Below, piece by piece: positions 1-14,553 of a stretch of DNA of 64,000 bases; the first letter of the stretch is position 1, and the number at the start of each line of letters is the position of its first letter. A model generated the notes under the pieces. That model was not told where the DNA came from, searched no databases, and saw nothing but the letters and a program-made list of their open reading frames with translations. The stretch lies in the NCBI GenBank assembly GCA_029565685.1, contig JAKQNR010000024.1, positions 248,001 to 312,000 on the forward strand. Direction: 5' to 3'. This DNA is from a bacterium. Lineage in GTDB: Bacteria > Zhuqueibacterota > Zhuqueibacteria > Residuimicrobiales > Residuimicrobiaceae. A program made the position numbers and the translations under genes.

Positions 1-1890
<1,890 letters not shown>

Positions 1891-1912
1891 GAGAACGGAA
1901 AGCTGATCGTTT

Positions 1913-4339
<2,427 letters not shown>

Positions 4340-4429
4340 AAACGTGTTGATCATCGCCTGGGTGGTGATGATGCTTGGCATCATTTCTTAAAATCCGAGA
4401 AAGACTCTGTAAAGAAAGGTAGTATACGC

Positions 4430-5575
4430 GTGACGGGTTTTGAGGAGGGGAAGCGGAGACTGGCGACGGCGCTGGTTGAACGCGTGGTGAACGGCAAGGA
4501 GCATTGGACCTGCCGGCAGCTGTTGCAAGAGCCCATGCCGGAGTTTGCTAAAGAGAATATTATCGCCCTGGCTCAACGGCGGCTCAAACAGGAAAAACCG
4601 TTTTCATGGAATCCGACCGCTGACTTTGACGTCAACGATGTTGAGGTGCGCACCAGTTTTGAAAAGCTGATCGCCGCCCTGGTGCGCAGCATGCGCCTTT
4701 CGCATGCCGAGCTGGAACACTGTTTGCGCGAGGCGGTGTATTTGCGCTTCGATGTGTTGTTGAAACCGCAAAGCACCATTGAGGGGCTTCTGTTTCGTCC
4801 GGCGGAACGTCTCGACAAAAAAATCGCGCTGTACAAGCTGGACCTGCTCGGCGGCGACCTGCCCTTTATCCTCCGCTTGAAAGAAAAAATCACCGCCAGC
4901 CCGGAGAACCACCTGTCCAAACTGGTATTCGCGTTGATGGCCAAAGAGATCTCCGACGCCTTGTACACCTGCCGAAACAAGACCGCCGTGATGAAGGATT
5001 TTGAACTGCTGGAGGACCTGTTTCGATTGAAAGAAGAGTTGAAGCCAAAGGGCGTAGAGGCCAGTTTGCTGCCGGATTTTTTACAGTCGCGCGGCCTCAG
5101 CGAACTTCTCGGCCAGGTGGAGAAAAAAATTCAACAGGGCAAGACCTTCTGGCAAAAGCAAGATTTTCAGGACCTGTTCGATTTTGGCAAAACCGCGGGA
5201 CGGTCCGCCTATGCGATCTCGGATCTCATCGAAGAAGAGGAGCGGATGCTGCCGCGGATCGTCTTTCAAGAGGAGGAAAAAGGACCGGTCTATCAATCCC
5301 AGCGGGAACACCAACCACCCGGCCCTTATCCGTCTATCCAGTCGCTCATCGATTCTAAAGATTATAAAGTGCTCGTGCAAAAAATATTCGAACGCGATGA
5401 ACGCGCGTTTCGGTCCTTCATCGACAAGGTGGATCAAGTCGACAAATGGCGCGACGCCAAACAGTTGATCGATTGGGAGCTGAACAAACGGCGGCTTGAT
5501 CCCTATTGCAAAGAGGCGGTCAAGCTCGGCGACATTGTGTTCGCCAAGTATTTCAACAACAGCGGTTATCTGTGA
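4430..5575 (+). CDS. conserved hypothetical protein (381 aa, GTG start)
   Basis: Long ORF with no competing plus-strand gene; no family recognised. Confidence 0.7.
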   Translation: MTGFEEGKRRLATALVERVVNGKEHWTCRQLLQEPMPEFAKENIIALAQRRLKQEKPFSWNPTADFDVNDVEVRTSFEKLIAALVRSMRLSHAELEHCLREAVYLRFDVLLKPQSTIEGLLFRPAERLDKKIALYKLDLLGGDLPFILRLKEKITASPENHLSKLVFALMAKEISDALYTCRNKTAVMKDFELLEDLFRLKEELKPKGVEASLLPDFLQSRGLSELLGQVEKKIQQGKTFWQKQDFQDLFDFGKTAGRSAYAISDLIEEEERMLPRIVFQEEEKGPVYQSQREHQPPGPYPSIQSLIDSKDYKVLVQKIFERDERAFRSFIDKVDQVDKWRDAKQLIDWELNKRRLDPYCKEAVKLGDIVFAKYFNNSGYL

Positions 5576-5619
5576 AAGCGGCGCGGTTTGTTCGGTCTTC
5601 AGGGCATAGTCGCCACGTC

Positions 5620-5651
5620 AAAAAAAATCCGAGCAACCACGCTCACTCGGA
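5620..5651 (-). terminator. Rho-independent terminator of the patatin-like gene
   Basis: Minus strand: TCCGAG-(12 nt)-CTCGGA followed by TTTTTTTT, just downstream of the 5694..8351 stop. Confidence 0.7.
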
Positions 5652-5693
5652 GCGCGCTCTGGCCGGCCAAGCCCCAGAGACCACAAGCCAACG

Positions 5694-8351
5694 CTAGAAG
5701 ACATAGCCGAAAGAAAAATAGACGCGCGGTCGATGATGGCTGGCCTGCCCATAGCTGACGGAGAGCGGGCCGAGCGGCGTGCTGAATGACAGGGCCACGC
5801 CGCGGCCGGTGATGAAATCCGTGGCTTTCACTTTAACGGCATTTTTCCAAGTCCCGCCAAAATCAATGCGCAGCGAAAGAAACATCTCCCACAACGGCTT
5901 GTAAGGGATAAAGTAGCGATATTCTCCGCTTAACAGAATGGCATGCCGTCCCTGCATCTCTCCATCGCGCAATCCATAAAAAGTCGTTTCTCCGCCCAGG
6001 CGGAATTGTTCAGAAAAAGGTGTCGTGAGATCCGAAGTGCCCCAGTATACTTTTTGACAAAACGTATTTCTCTGTTTAAACGTCCAATACCCCGCCAGGT
6101 AGTTTTCCACCTTGAAAAACGAAAGCCCTGCGCCGAGAAATTTGCCGCTAGAGACCTCGTACATGAATTCATGGTATTTCCCGGAGAAGGGAAACGGCAC
6201 CCGGTCGCGCGTGTCGACAATAGAGTTCAGCCCCAGGGTGTTGATGTGCAGGTCGCCTGCATCATACCCGCCGCCCTGAAGGCTGCGGATGGCGATGTGC
6301 TCTGAGCGGGCGACCGCCCACAGCGTGCCAAACCGTCCTAATTGACTGCCCAGACGGAAATGGCCGCCAGAGGAATGACGTTCATACTGGCCGCGTTCGA
6401 CAAATTGCTCATAGTAATAATTTTTATTTTTTCGGTGATAAACCTGCATCTGGCTGGTCAGGTAGGTTCTGAAAATTCGGTTGGCATTAAACGTCAGCAT
6501 CGCCGCTTGATCTTTTCTGCCGTATCCTCCATGCAGGGTTATCTCATTGCCGCTGCCAAAGAGGTTTTCGTGCGCGAATTCGATAAAGCCGCGGCCCAAT
6601 CGTTCGTCGTCGTAGCGGGCGCCGAGGCGGAGCAGATAATACTTTTTTTCATCAAAGTGCAGGGCCAGATTCCAACTCGAATCGACGCGATGGGTTCGCA
6701 GCACGACGGAATTAAACAACCCGGAGCCGTAGAGATTAGCCAACCCCTGTTTGGTTTGCTCAAGTTGAAAGTATTCCCCAGGTTTCAGGGTGAACTCGCG
6801 TGCGATGACCATGTCGCGCGTGGTCCGATTGCCGGTAAAAAACAGCCTGGAAATCATCCCTTCCGCGATCGTCACATGGGCGGTTTGCGCGGCCGCGTCG
6901 TAGCGCACCTTTTGAATGGCTGCCAGAGAGTATCCCTGACGCCGGTATCTCTGCAACAGGGCGGTGCAGGCCTTTTGCCAGCCGTGAAGGTTCAACGGCT
7001 GGTGAATCTGGTTTTCGAACAGCGGCAGCAAAACTGAATCTGGCAGTGCGGTGTTTCCGGAAAAGCGGACCTGATGAAGCCAGGGCCTGGGAAACAGATG
7101 ATAGCATAAAACCGTATCGGTGCGTTCCACGCGAATGTCGGCGAAACAACTGTCCAGCTGGCCTTGTTCATAAAGGGCCGTCAGGTTGTCGCGGATTTGA
7201 GCCGGGGTGAAGAGTCGACCGGCGGCGGTGTCCAGAGAGGCGGGAAGCAGGGCGCCGGAAGGCGCAAGGATTCGCTGGCGATGAATATAAAAAGAGGGGG
7301 GACTGGATCGGGGCGCCGTTGGCGTCATCAGCGCCCGCAACGCGGGAAGTGCCGCGCGCGCACGGCGTCGGCCCTCCTCGTATAATTCCGGAAGTCGCTC
7401 GGTATCGGTCGAGAGCATCTGCATGTCCTGAAAATCGATCACAATGTCCGCCAGCTCGAGCTGACGGCGCTTGTGTTCTTTTTGCATAATGGTGGTGACC
7501 TGATCCGCTATTTTCCAAGGCGTTTCCAGATCTTGACGCGTGTGCAGGTTCGAGGTGGCGTTGACCGCGATGACGATATCCGCACCAGCTTCCCGGGTCT
7601 CCTCCACCGGCAGGTTGTCCACCAACCCACCATCGACCAGCAGCCGGTTTTGATAAGAGACGGGATGCAGCAGCAGCGGAACAGCGATGGATGCGCGCAT
7701 GGCCTCTACAAGATCGCCATGGGTGAGCACCACCTTGTCGCCGAGGATCAAGTCCGTAGCAACAATGCGCAGGGGTATGCGTAGGCTGTTGAAATCATTC
7801 TCATGGAACGGAGCCTTCAGCAGCATGTCGGTTAAGGCGTCCGACAGTTTCTGTCCGGGCGCCAGCGCTTCGGGCAGCACCACTTTCCAGCCATCCAGGC
7901 GCAGCTGCAAAATAGCGCGATGACGTTTTTGTTTTTCTGCGAGAAATTGAAAAGCCCGATTGGGCACATCGCTCCATATTTCCTTCCAATTCATGGCCAG
8001 AAAAAGCTCCCAGATTTCATCCGCGGAATAGCCGGAGGCATAGAGGCCGCCGACGACGGAGCCGATGCTGGTTCCGCAGATGAGATCAATGGGGATGTGA
8101 TGGTCTTCCAAGCATTTTAGAACGCCGATATGCGTAACACCGCGCAAACCGCCGCCACTCAGCGCCAGACCAATTCTGGGTCTGGCGATCTGAACGGCCG
8201 GCAGCGGGAACAGGGGCGCTCGAGCCGGCGTCCAGCGGAGGTTGACGCGATAGAGAACGCGCTCCGGCTGAGCCAAACCCTGCGATGCAAAGAAAAGGGC
8301 TGCGAGAAAACTGACGCTCAGAATCCGTCCGATGTGTCGGCCTACAGACAT
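5694..8351 (-). CDS. patatin-like phospholipase fused to POTRA and BamA/Omp85-type barrel (type Vd-like)
   Basis: Signal peptide; GLALSGGGLRGVTHIGVL oxyanion motif, GTSIG nucleophile elbow, DGG dyad; C-terminal surface-antigen barrel ending in aromatic F (VYFSFGYVF). Confidence 0.88.
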   Translation of the reverse strand: MSVGRHIGRILSVSFLAALFFASQGLAQPERVLYRVNLRWTPARAPLFPLPAVQIARPRIGLALSGGGLRGVTHIGVLKCLEDHHIPIDLICGTSIGSVVGGLYASGYSADEIWELFLAMNWKEIWSDVPNRAFQFLAEKQKRHRAILQLRLDGWKVVLPEALAPGQKLSDALTDMLLKAPFHENDFNSLRIPLRIVATDLILGDKVVLTHGDLVEAMRASIAVPLLLHPVSYQNRLLVDGGLVDNLPVEETREAGADIVIAVNATSNLHTRQDLETPWKIADQVTTIMQKEHKRRQLELADIVIDFQDMQMLSTDTERLPELYEEGRRRARAALPALRALMTPTAPRSSPPSFYIHRQRILAPSGALLPASLDTAAGRLFTPAQIRDNLTALYEQGQLDSCFADIRVERTDTVLCYHLFPRPWLHQVRFSGNTALPDSVLLPLFENQIHQPLNLHGWQKACTALLQRYRRQGYSLAAIQKVRYDAAAQTAHVTIAEGMISRLFFTGNRTTRDMVIAREFTLKPGEYFQLEQTKQGLANLYGSGLFNSVVLRTHRVDSSWNLALHFDEKKYYLLRLGARYDDERLGRGFIEFAHENLFGSGNEITLHGGYGRKDQAAMLTFNANRIFRTYLTSQMQVYHRKNKNYYYEQFVERGQYERHSSGGHFRLGSQLGRFGTLWAVARSEHIAIRSLQGGGYDAGDLHINTLGLNSIVDTRDRVPFPFSGKYHEFMYEVSSGKFLGAGLSFFKVENYLAGYWTFKQRNTFCQKVYWGTSDLTTPFSEQFRLGGETTFYGLRDGEMQGRHAILLSGEYRYFIPYKPLWEMFLSLRIDFGGTWKNAVKVKATDFITGRGVALSFSTPLGPLSVSYGQASHHRPRVYFSFGYVF

Positions 8352-8454
8352 AAATCCTCGAGAGAAAAAGCAAATTTAGATAAGCACGGTACGAAATGCA
8401 ACAGGAAAAACAGCGGCAAAAATTGTTGCTTCCAAGAAGCCGGTTTCGTACTTT

Positions 8455-9024
8455 ATGCAAATGAGACCATCCGCAAGGGGAACAACCTATCCGCTGGTCC
8501 TGGCGGCGTTGTTGACTGCCATGACGGCCGCCGGCGCGTGGATACGCATACCGGGACCGGTTGTACCCATCACCGCGCAAACACTGTTCACCTATCTGGC
8601 CGGCGCGCTGCTCAGCCGGCGGCAGGCATTTCTCAGCCAGGCGGCCTACCTGCTGCTGGGTTTGGCCGGCGTGCCGGTTTTCGCTCTGGGCGGCGGGCTG
8701 GCTTATCTGATGCAACCATCGTTCGGTTACTTGTTCGCCCTGCCGTTTGCCGCCTTGACTATCGCCCAGGTTGAACACAGCCGTCGGGCCATAACCGTTG
8801 GACGCAGGATGGTTTCCCTGGCGCTGGGAAGCGTGTGTGTTTTTTCACTGAGCGCCATTTGGCTGTATTTTTATTTTGACTGCGTGATGAAAACGCCCAC
8901 CTCGCTGCGAACGCTGTCATCTCTGTGGGTGTTGCCCTTTGTACCAGGCGAGGCGGTCAAGATCGTTGCTGCGGCGTTTATCTCGATCGCTTTGGAAAAG
9001 CGGATGAAGGAGATTGTGATATGA
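8455..9024 (+). CDS. bioY: BioY family biotin transporter substrate-binding subunit
   Basis: Hydrophobic ~190 aa; IPGPVVPITAQTLFTYLAGALLSRRQAFLSQAAYLLLGLAGVPVF is BioY-typical. Confidence 0.85.
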   Translation: MQMRPSARGTTYPLVLAALLTAMTAAGAWIRIPGPVVPITAQTLFTYLAGALLSRRQAFLSQAAYLLLGLAGVPVFALGGGLAYLMQPSFGYLFALPFAALTIAQVEHSRRAITVGRRMVSLALGSVCVFSLSAIWLYFYFDCVMKTPTSLRTLSSLWVLPFVPGEAVKIVAAAFISIALEKRMKEIVI

Positions 9025-9986
9025 TACGAACGGTTATTGGTCTGGACGGCGGCGGAACCAAAACAGTGGGTGTGCTGGTGGACGGCCAGGGTCATGTGCT
9101 GGCGCGGGCCGTGGCCGAGTCCTCCAACTTTCAAGTGGTCGGAGGAGAAATCCTGAGCCGCGTGATCAGCGACCTGGTGAACCAGCTGCTCATGAAAGCT
9201 GGACAAAGCCAACCGGTTGCTCATCTTTATGCCGGGCTCGCCGGCGCGGGAAGGCCGGCGGACCGGCAGACGATTCTCGCCGCACTGGAGGCCAAAAAAC
9301 TGGCAGAAAAAATAACGGTGGATACCGATGCGTCTGTTGCGCTCGCCGGGGCTTTTGCCGGCGGGCCCGGCATCATCGTCATCTCAGGAACCGGCGCCAT
9401 CTGCTTCGGCAAGGACAGCCGAGGCGTATGGTACCGGTGCGGTGGTTGGGGATATCTGCTCGGCGATGAGGGCAGCGGCTATTATATCGGGCAACAAGCT
9501 CTGATTGCCGCGCTTAAAGATTGGGATGGTCGCGGACTTAAAACGAGTCTTCGCCCAGCGATCGAAAACAAATATGGCATCGATTCCATCGACCTGTTGA
9601 TTTCCTCCATCTACAGTGGAAAAATCGACCGCACCGAAATCGCCAGCCTGGCGCCGTTGGTTTTTGCCAAAAGGGCGGAGGGCGATGAGGCGGCGCAGAA
9701 CATCATCGCTTCAGCAGGCCATGAGATCGGTAAAATTATAGCAGCGGTCGCCCAACGAATGGGACTGGCCGGTCATTCGGTTCGCGTCGCGTTGATCGGG
9801 TCGGTGTTTAAGCAACGAGACATTCTGATTCCTTTGATGGAAAAAGAGGCCTGTCGAGTGGTGCAGGAAATCGACTTTATGGATCCACAATTTGAACCAG
9901 CCATAGGCTCTGCTATTTTGGCGCTGCAGCAGGAACAGGGCCTTTTGGACGAGACGGTTCTTGCCCATCTTGCAGAGACAAAATAA
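9021..9986 (+). CDS. BadF/BadG/BcrA/BcrD-type ATPase, N-acetylglucosamine kinase-like
   Basis: IGLDGGGTKTVGVLVD, GISGTGAICFG-like phosphate motif, GDEGSGYYIG; ATGA overlap with the bioY stop gives start 9021. Confidence 0.82.
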   Translation: MIRTVIGLDGGGTKTVGVLVDGQGHVLARAVAESSNFQVVGGEILSRVISDLVNQLLMKAGQSQPVAHLYAGLAGAGRPADRQTILAALEAKKLAEKITVDTDASVALAGAFAGGPGIIVISGTGAICFGKDSRGVWYRCGGWGYLLGDEGSGYYIGQQALIAALKDWDGRGLKTSLRPAIENKYGIDSIDLLISSIYSGKIDRTEIASLAPLVFAKRAEGDEAAQNIIASAGHEIGKIIAAVAQRMGLAGHSVRVALIGSVFKQRDILIPLMEKEACRVVQEIDFMDPQFEPAIGSAILALQQEQGLLDETVLAHLAETK

Positions 9987-10023
9987 ACGGCTGCGATTTA
10001 CCGGCACTACAAGGGATTCGGCT

Positions 10024-11211
10024 ATGACGCTTATCGAGCTGGCAAAAAAGACGCCCAAGTTGGTGGTTGGGCTTATGTCCGGCACATCGGCGGACGGCAT
10101 TGATGCGGCTCTGGTTCGTCTGTCTGATCCTCTCAATATAAACCCCATTCACCTTTTAGGCCACGTCACCTTTCCCTATCCGCTTGCTTTAAAGGAAAAG
10201 ATTCTGCAAGTTTCCTCCCATGAGATGGTTGCGGCTGACGAGCTGTGTGGATTAAATATGTTGTTGGCGCAAGAGTTCAGCCAGGCGGTTTTTTCTCTGT
10301 GCGAAAAGCTGCATGTACGCATCGATGAACTTGACCTGATCGGAAGCCATGGTCAAACGATACGGCATCTGGCCGAACCTACGCCGCTTTTGGGAAAATC
10401 GATCACTTCGACCTGGCAGATCGGGGATCCTTCGGTTATCGCGAAGCTTACGGGTGTGACCACGGTTGGTGATTTCAGGTTGGCGGATATGGCGCTGGGC
10501 GGACAAGGGGCGCCGCTGGTGCCGATCCTGGATTATATTCTGTTCCGATCGCAGCATGAATCCCGCTTGTGCCTGAACCTTGGGGGCATCAGCAACGTTA
10601 CTTTTTTGCCCAGAGGGGCTTGTCCTGAGGCGGTTCTTGCTTTTGACTGCGGTCCGGGCAATATGTTGATGGACGGCGCGGCCAGGCAGTTTTTCGGCCA
10701 GCCATTCGACCGGGACGGAATTCTGGCATCCCGGGGCAGGGTGGATGAACAATTGATCCACAGCTGGCTGCAAGACCCCTATTATCATCGACCGCCGCCC
10801 AAATCCACGGGAAGAGAGCGGTTCAGCAGCCAGTATCTGAGCAGGCTCAAACAGCAGGCAGACGCCCGTGGCTTGAGCGCGACCGATTTTATGGCTACGG
10901 TAACGGCGTTGACGGCAGACGCGGTGTTCGCTCAATATAAAGCCTTTATTCGGCCCAAGGGAGAAGTGCAACGGATCATCGTAAGCGGCGGCGGCTGCCG
11001 CAATCCGCAGCTGATGCAGCGGCTGAGCGGTCATTTTACGGCACAGCGGGTACAGTGCAGCGATGAGGCTGGTTGGCCCTCTGAGGCTAAGGAGGCGGTC
11101 TGTTTTGCATGGTTGGCCAATGAAACAGTCAGCGGTCGCAGCGGCAATCTGCCGTCAGCCACAGGAGCCCGGCGGGCGACCATTTTGGGTAAGATTTGCC
11201 CTGCGGCATAA
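10024..11211 (+). CDS. anmK: anhydro-N-acetylmuramic acid kinase
   Basis: VVGLMSGTSADGIDAALVRL, GSHGQTIRH, FDCGPGNMLMDGAARQ; AAGGGA Shine-Dalgarno before ATG at 10024. Confidence 0.93.
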   Translation: MTLIELAKKTPKLVVGLMSGTSADGIDAALVRLSDPLNINPIHLLGHVTFPYPLALKEKILQVSSHEMVAADELCGLNMLLAQEFSQAVFSLCEKLHVRIDELDLIGSHGQTIRHLAEPTPLLGKSITSTWQIGDPSVIAKLTGVTTVGDFRLADMALGGQGAPLVPILDYILFRSQHESRLCLNLGGISNVTFLPRGACPEAVLAFDCGPGNMLMDGAARQFFGQPFDRDGILASRGRVDEQLIHSWLQDPYYHRPPPKSTGRERFSSQYLSRLKQQADARGLSATDFMATVTALTADAVFAQYKAFIRPKGEVQRIIVSGGGCRNPQLMQRLSGHFTAQRVQCSDEAGWPSEAKEAVCFAWLANETVSGRSGNLPSATGARRATILGKICPAA

Positions 11212-11244
11212 AAAAAGCCTCCGGAAGCGATTGACCAGGAGGCT
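11210..11244 (-). terminator. Rho-independent terminator for the 11263-12167 minus-strand genes
   Basis: Minus strand: AGCCTCC-(15 nt)-GGAGGCT followed by a T run. Confidence 0.7.
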
Positions 11245-11262
11245 GTCTGTATGATCCGGCAA

Positions 11263-11661
11263 TTATTTTTTCATGATGCTGTAAAAGACCTGAAAGCCCT
11301 TCCAAAAGGCCGATAGATATCGAATGGTGCGAACCATGGGGATTGCCGCTCGATCGGCTTCGGTCAACAAATTCTCTTCGAAGTGGCGCACGCGCAGCGT
11401 CATGTCTTTGACGGTGTTGACGCTCTGTTCGACGGTCTCAACCTGGCGCTGCACGGAATCCATGATTTGCTGCGTTTTCTGTGAAACGCGGCTGAGGTCG
11501 TGCGAAACCGGAACGAGTTGCGTTTTAGCGGAGTCGATGAGAGAAGTGGCGGCCTTCACCAGACGAATGACATAGAGCAGCGCGATGATGGCGACGATTC
11601 CGACGATCACCATGACGGCTGCAATCACAGCCACGCTGATGGTTAGAGTCATAAGCGGCAC
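11263..11661 (-). CDS. DUF948-like membrane protein
   Basis: N-terminal TM helix followed by coiled coil (DLSRVSQKTQQIMDSVQRQVETVEQSVNTVKDMTLRVRHFEENLL). Confidence 0.65.
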   Translation of the reverse strand: MPLMTLTISVAVIAAVMVIVGIVAIIALLYVIRLVKAATSLIDSAKTQLVPVSHDLSRVSQKTQQIMDSVQRQVETVEQSVNTVKDMTLRVRHFEENLLTEADRAAIPMVRTIRYLSAFWKGFQVFYSIMKK

Positions 11662-11681
11662 TCTCCTAGGATGTTAGTTCG

Positions 11682-12167
11682 TTAACGGCCCAGTTCTTTT
11701 TTTGCCGCATCTATGCCCGCATTAAGCGCGGTGGTTATTTTATCTTTTTTTTTTGCTAGATCGGCCTTGGTCGTGTCCACCAAGCCACGGGCCGAACCGG
11801 TAAAATCTACGGCTTTTTCCTCAGCGCGGTTGAGAATTTCCTCGGCCTTGGCGCGCGCTTTGTTCATTTGTCGGGAAGCCTCTTCACGCAACTCCTGAGC
11901 TTTTTCGGTCGCTTCCGCAAGGATCTGTTGCGCCTTGTCCCGAGTCTCACCATATACGCGTTTGGTCCCCTCTACCGCTTCTTCGCTTTTTCGTTTGATA
12001 TCTGCGCGCAATTCTTTTCCTGATTTGGGGGCAAAGAGCAATGCGGCGATGGCGCCCAGAGCGCCGCCGATTAAAAAGCCCTTAAAAAAACTGCCACGAT
12101 CACAGCCATTTTCTGACATACTGCCTCCCTTGCTATTAAAAGGTTTAACGGACCGTTTTTCCATCAT
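11682..12167 (-). CDS. YtxH domain-containing protein
   Basis: GSFFKGFLIGGALGAIAALLFAPKSGKELRADIKRKSEEA is YtxH-typical. Confidence 0.8.
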   Translation of the reverse strand: MMEKRSVKPFNSKGGSMSENGCDRGSFFKGFLIGGALGAIAALLFAPKSGKELRADIKRKSEEAVEGTKRVYGETRDKAQQILAEATEKAQELREEASRQMNKARAKAEEILNRAEEKAVDFTGSARGLVDTTKADLAKKKDKITTALNAGIDAAKKELGR

Positions 12168-12271
12168 AACGTAAAAGTTGCAAAGTTTGTTCCATCCTGT
12201 ATCTTAAATACTTACAAATTTTCCAGGATAAAGTCAAGCATAAAAGAGAGCCGCAGTCCGATACCCCGGGA

Positions 12272-12880
12272 TCAAACGCTTAGAGCGCGCCGTTTGAGCA
12301 GATCCAGAACCAGGGCGGTGCTTCGTTCCAGGTCCAGAATGTCTGTATCAACGACCAATTCCGGATTCAGCGGCTCTTCATAGGGAGCGGAGATGCCGGT
12401 GAATTCTTTAATCTCTCCAGTGCGGGCTTTTTTGTACAAGCCTTTGGGATCGCGCTGTTCCGCGACGCTAAGGGATACTTTGACGTACACTTCGATAAAT
12501 TGATCGGGCTGCAGCAGACGCCGCGCCTGTTCGCGATCCGCCCGATAGGGTGAGATGAACGCGGTCATGGTGATCAACCCGGCGTCGGCAAAAAGTTTGG
12601 CCACTTCGCCGATACGGCGGATGTTCTCCTCCCGGTCCTGCGGAGAGAAGCCCAGATTTTTATTCAGGCCGTGGCGGATATTGTCGCCGTCCAGCACATA
12701 GGTGAGGTGGCCGGCCTCATACAATTTTGCTTCAACCGCATGCGCCAGTGTGGATTTGCCCGAGGCGGGCAGGCCGGTAAACCAAAGGACCATCCCTTTT
12801 TGGCTCAAAAGCTTTTCACGATCCGCGCGCTGAATGGACGCCGTGTGCCAGGTGATGTTGGAAGCCTTTTGCTCGGTCAT
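12272..12880 (-). CDS. cysC: adenylyl-sulfate kinase
   Basis: P-loop GLPASGKSTLAHAVEAKL, LDGDNIRHGLNKNLGFSPQDREENIRRIGEVAKLFADAG. Confidence 0.95.
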   Translation of the reverse strand: MTEQKASNITWHTASIQRADREKLLSQKGMVLWFTGLPASGKSTLAHAVEAKLYEAGHLTYVLDGDNIRHGLNKNLGFSPQDREENIRRIGEVAKLFADAGLITMTAFISPYRADREQARRLLQPDQFIEVYVKVSLSVAEQRDPKGLYKKARTGEIKEFTGISAPYEEPLNPELVVDTDILDLERSTALVLDLLKRRALSV

Positions 12881-12883
12881 GGG

Positions 12884-14062
12884 TCACTTGCCTTTCTGAG
12901 TTTGATAAAATTTTTGCAGAACCGAGAGCACCTGCGGCCGGCTGAATTCAGCAGGAATGGGTTCGTTGTTGGTCAACATCTCGCGCAGCCGTGTGCCGCT
13001 GATCAGCAGATGATCCTCCCGCCCGTGCGGACAAGTTTTTGAGGACGCCATGGATTCGCAGCGGCGGCACCAAAAGGTCCAGTCGATCTTGAGCGGCTGA
13101 ATGACGAGATCATCCGGTGCGATTTCATCAAATATTTTTTGCGCGTCAAAGGGACCATAATAGGCGCCCACGCCGGCATGATCCCGGCCGACGATCAGAT
13201 GGCTGCAGCCAAAGTTCTGCCGGATGATCGCATGCAGCAGCGCTTCACGCGGGCCGGCATAACGCATCTCCATTGGATAGACGCGCAACAGGGTGCGATC
13301 CTGCGGATAATAGTCCTTGAGCAGGACTTGATAACATTCCATGCGTACGTCCGCCGGAATGTCGCCTTCTTTTAATTTGCCCACCAGGGGATGGATCAAC
13401 AGCCCATCGCAGAGTTCCAGTGCGATTTTTGTGCAGTATTCGTGACTGCGATGAATGGGATTGCGCGTTTGAAACGCCGCGATGGTTTGCCAGCCGTGCG
13501 CCTGAAACAGCGCCCGGGTTTCCGCCGGCCGAGCGAACTGCGCACCATACCATTGCGGATACGGACCCTCGCTCAGCGCGGTGATGGGACCGCCGAGCAG
13601 CACCTCCTGCTGATCGAACAGTTTGGCCACCCCCGGATGCGCTGCGTCTGTCGTGCGAAAGACCTGTTTGGCTTCAAGGGTTTTGTCATAGCGGTATTTA
13701 TCCTCGACCGCCATGGTGGCGATCAACTCACCACTCTCATCATCCACCAGAGCGACGCGGTCGCCCAGGGCCAGTCCGTTCGCCTGCTGCTGCGACACCG
13801 CCAGGGTGATGGGGATCGGCCAGAGCGTTCCGTCGGCAAGGTGCATGGATTGCAGAACGGAATGGTAATCATGCTGACGCATAAAGCCGTCCAGAGGACT
13901 AAACGCGCCGATGGCCATCATGATGAGATCAGAGGTCTCTCGGGAGGTCGTGCGGATGACCGGCAGGGCGCCGGCACGAGCCAGCTCCTGCTGCAAGGCG
14001 ACGCCGGCTAACAATCGGGGCTGCAGTGCGCCTCCGTGTGGGGGTACAAGGTGTTCTTTCAT
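12884..14062 (-). CDS. sat: sulfate adenylyltransferase
   Basis: FQTRNPIHRSHEYCTKIALE, VGRDHAGVGAYYGPFDAQ, SGTRLREML; adjacent to cysC. Confidence 0.94.
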   Translation of the reverse strand: MKEHLVPPHGGALQPRLLAGVALQQELARAGALPVIRTTSRETSDLIMMAIGAFSPLDGFMRQHDYHSVLQSMHLADGTLWPIPITLAVSQQQANGLALGDRVALVDDESGELIATMAVEDKYRYDKTLEAKQVFRTTDAAHPGVAKLFDQQEVLLGGPITALSEGPYPQWYGAQFARPAETRALFQAHGWQTIAAFQTRNPIHRSHEYCTKIALELCDGLLIHPLVGKLKEGDIPADVRMECYQVLLKDYYPQDRTLLRVYPMEMRYAGPREALLHAIIRQNFGCSHLIVGRDHAGVGAYYGPFDAQKIFDEIAPDDLVIQPLKIDWTFWCRRCESMASSKTCPHGREDHLLISGTRLREMLTNNEPIPAEFSRPQVLSVLQKFYQTQKGK

Positions 14063-14096
14063 TTAGGTTCTATTCCTGTTTTAGTTTTAGTGCGGG

Positions 14097-14348
14097 CTAG
14101 AAATAACCGAGTGATTTCAGTCGGGCTCGAATCGCCTCGATCTCTTGCGGCGACAGCGCGGTCTGATTGTTCGGGCCGGCGGCTGTTGTTGTCTGATTGG
14201 AAATCAGATCGCGCAGAACAAAAACGATAAAATCGGTCACAGAGTTGAAACCGCTGTCGCTGACTATGTGCGAAAGATGATTGTAAAGCGGCCGAGGGAT
14301 TTTGATAGTCACTTTACTTTCAGCGATTTTTTTTGCTTTTGGGCTCAT
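14097..14348 (-). CDS. small CopG/ribbon-helix-helix-like protein
   Basis: VTIKIPRPLYNHLSHIVSDSGFNSVTDFIVFVLRDL resembles an RHH fold. Confidence 0.55.
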   Translation of the reverse strand: MSPKAKKIAESKVTIKIPRPLYNHLSHIVSDSGFNSVTDFIVFVLRDLISNQTTTAAGPNNQTALSPQEIEAIRARLKSLGYF

Positions 14349-14553
14349 ATAGCACTCCGATTAGAGCTTAAATATAGGCTGATTCTGCTTTAATGTCAAG
14401 GTGATTGTTCGCCGTCAGGGACCCGGGCGATGAACAAGGTGGAGCGGTTAACCGAGTTATGGGCGTGCGGTGAAAAGATTCTCTGGCATTTTAGAAAAAA
14501 TTATTTTAATATAAAAGAAACTTTGGCATAGGCTCTTTTATGAAGAGGTGCAC

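Noticed and set aside
6342-7037. Plus-strand ORF of 231 aa inside the patatin-OMP gene
   Set aside because: Lies entirely antisense to a gene with clear domains; no plausible product.
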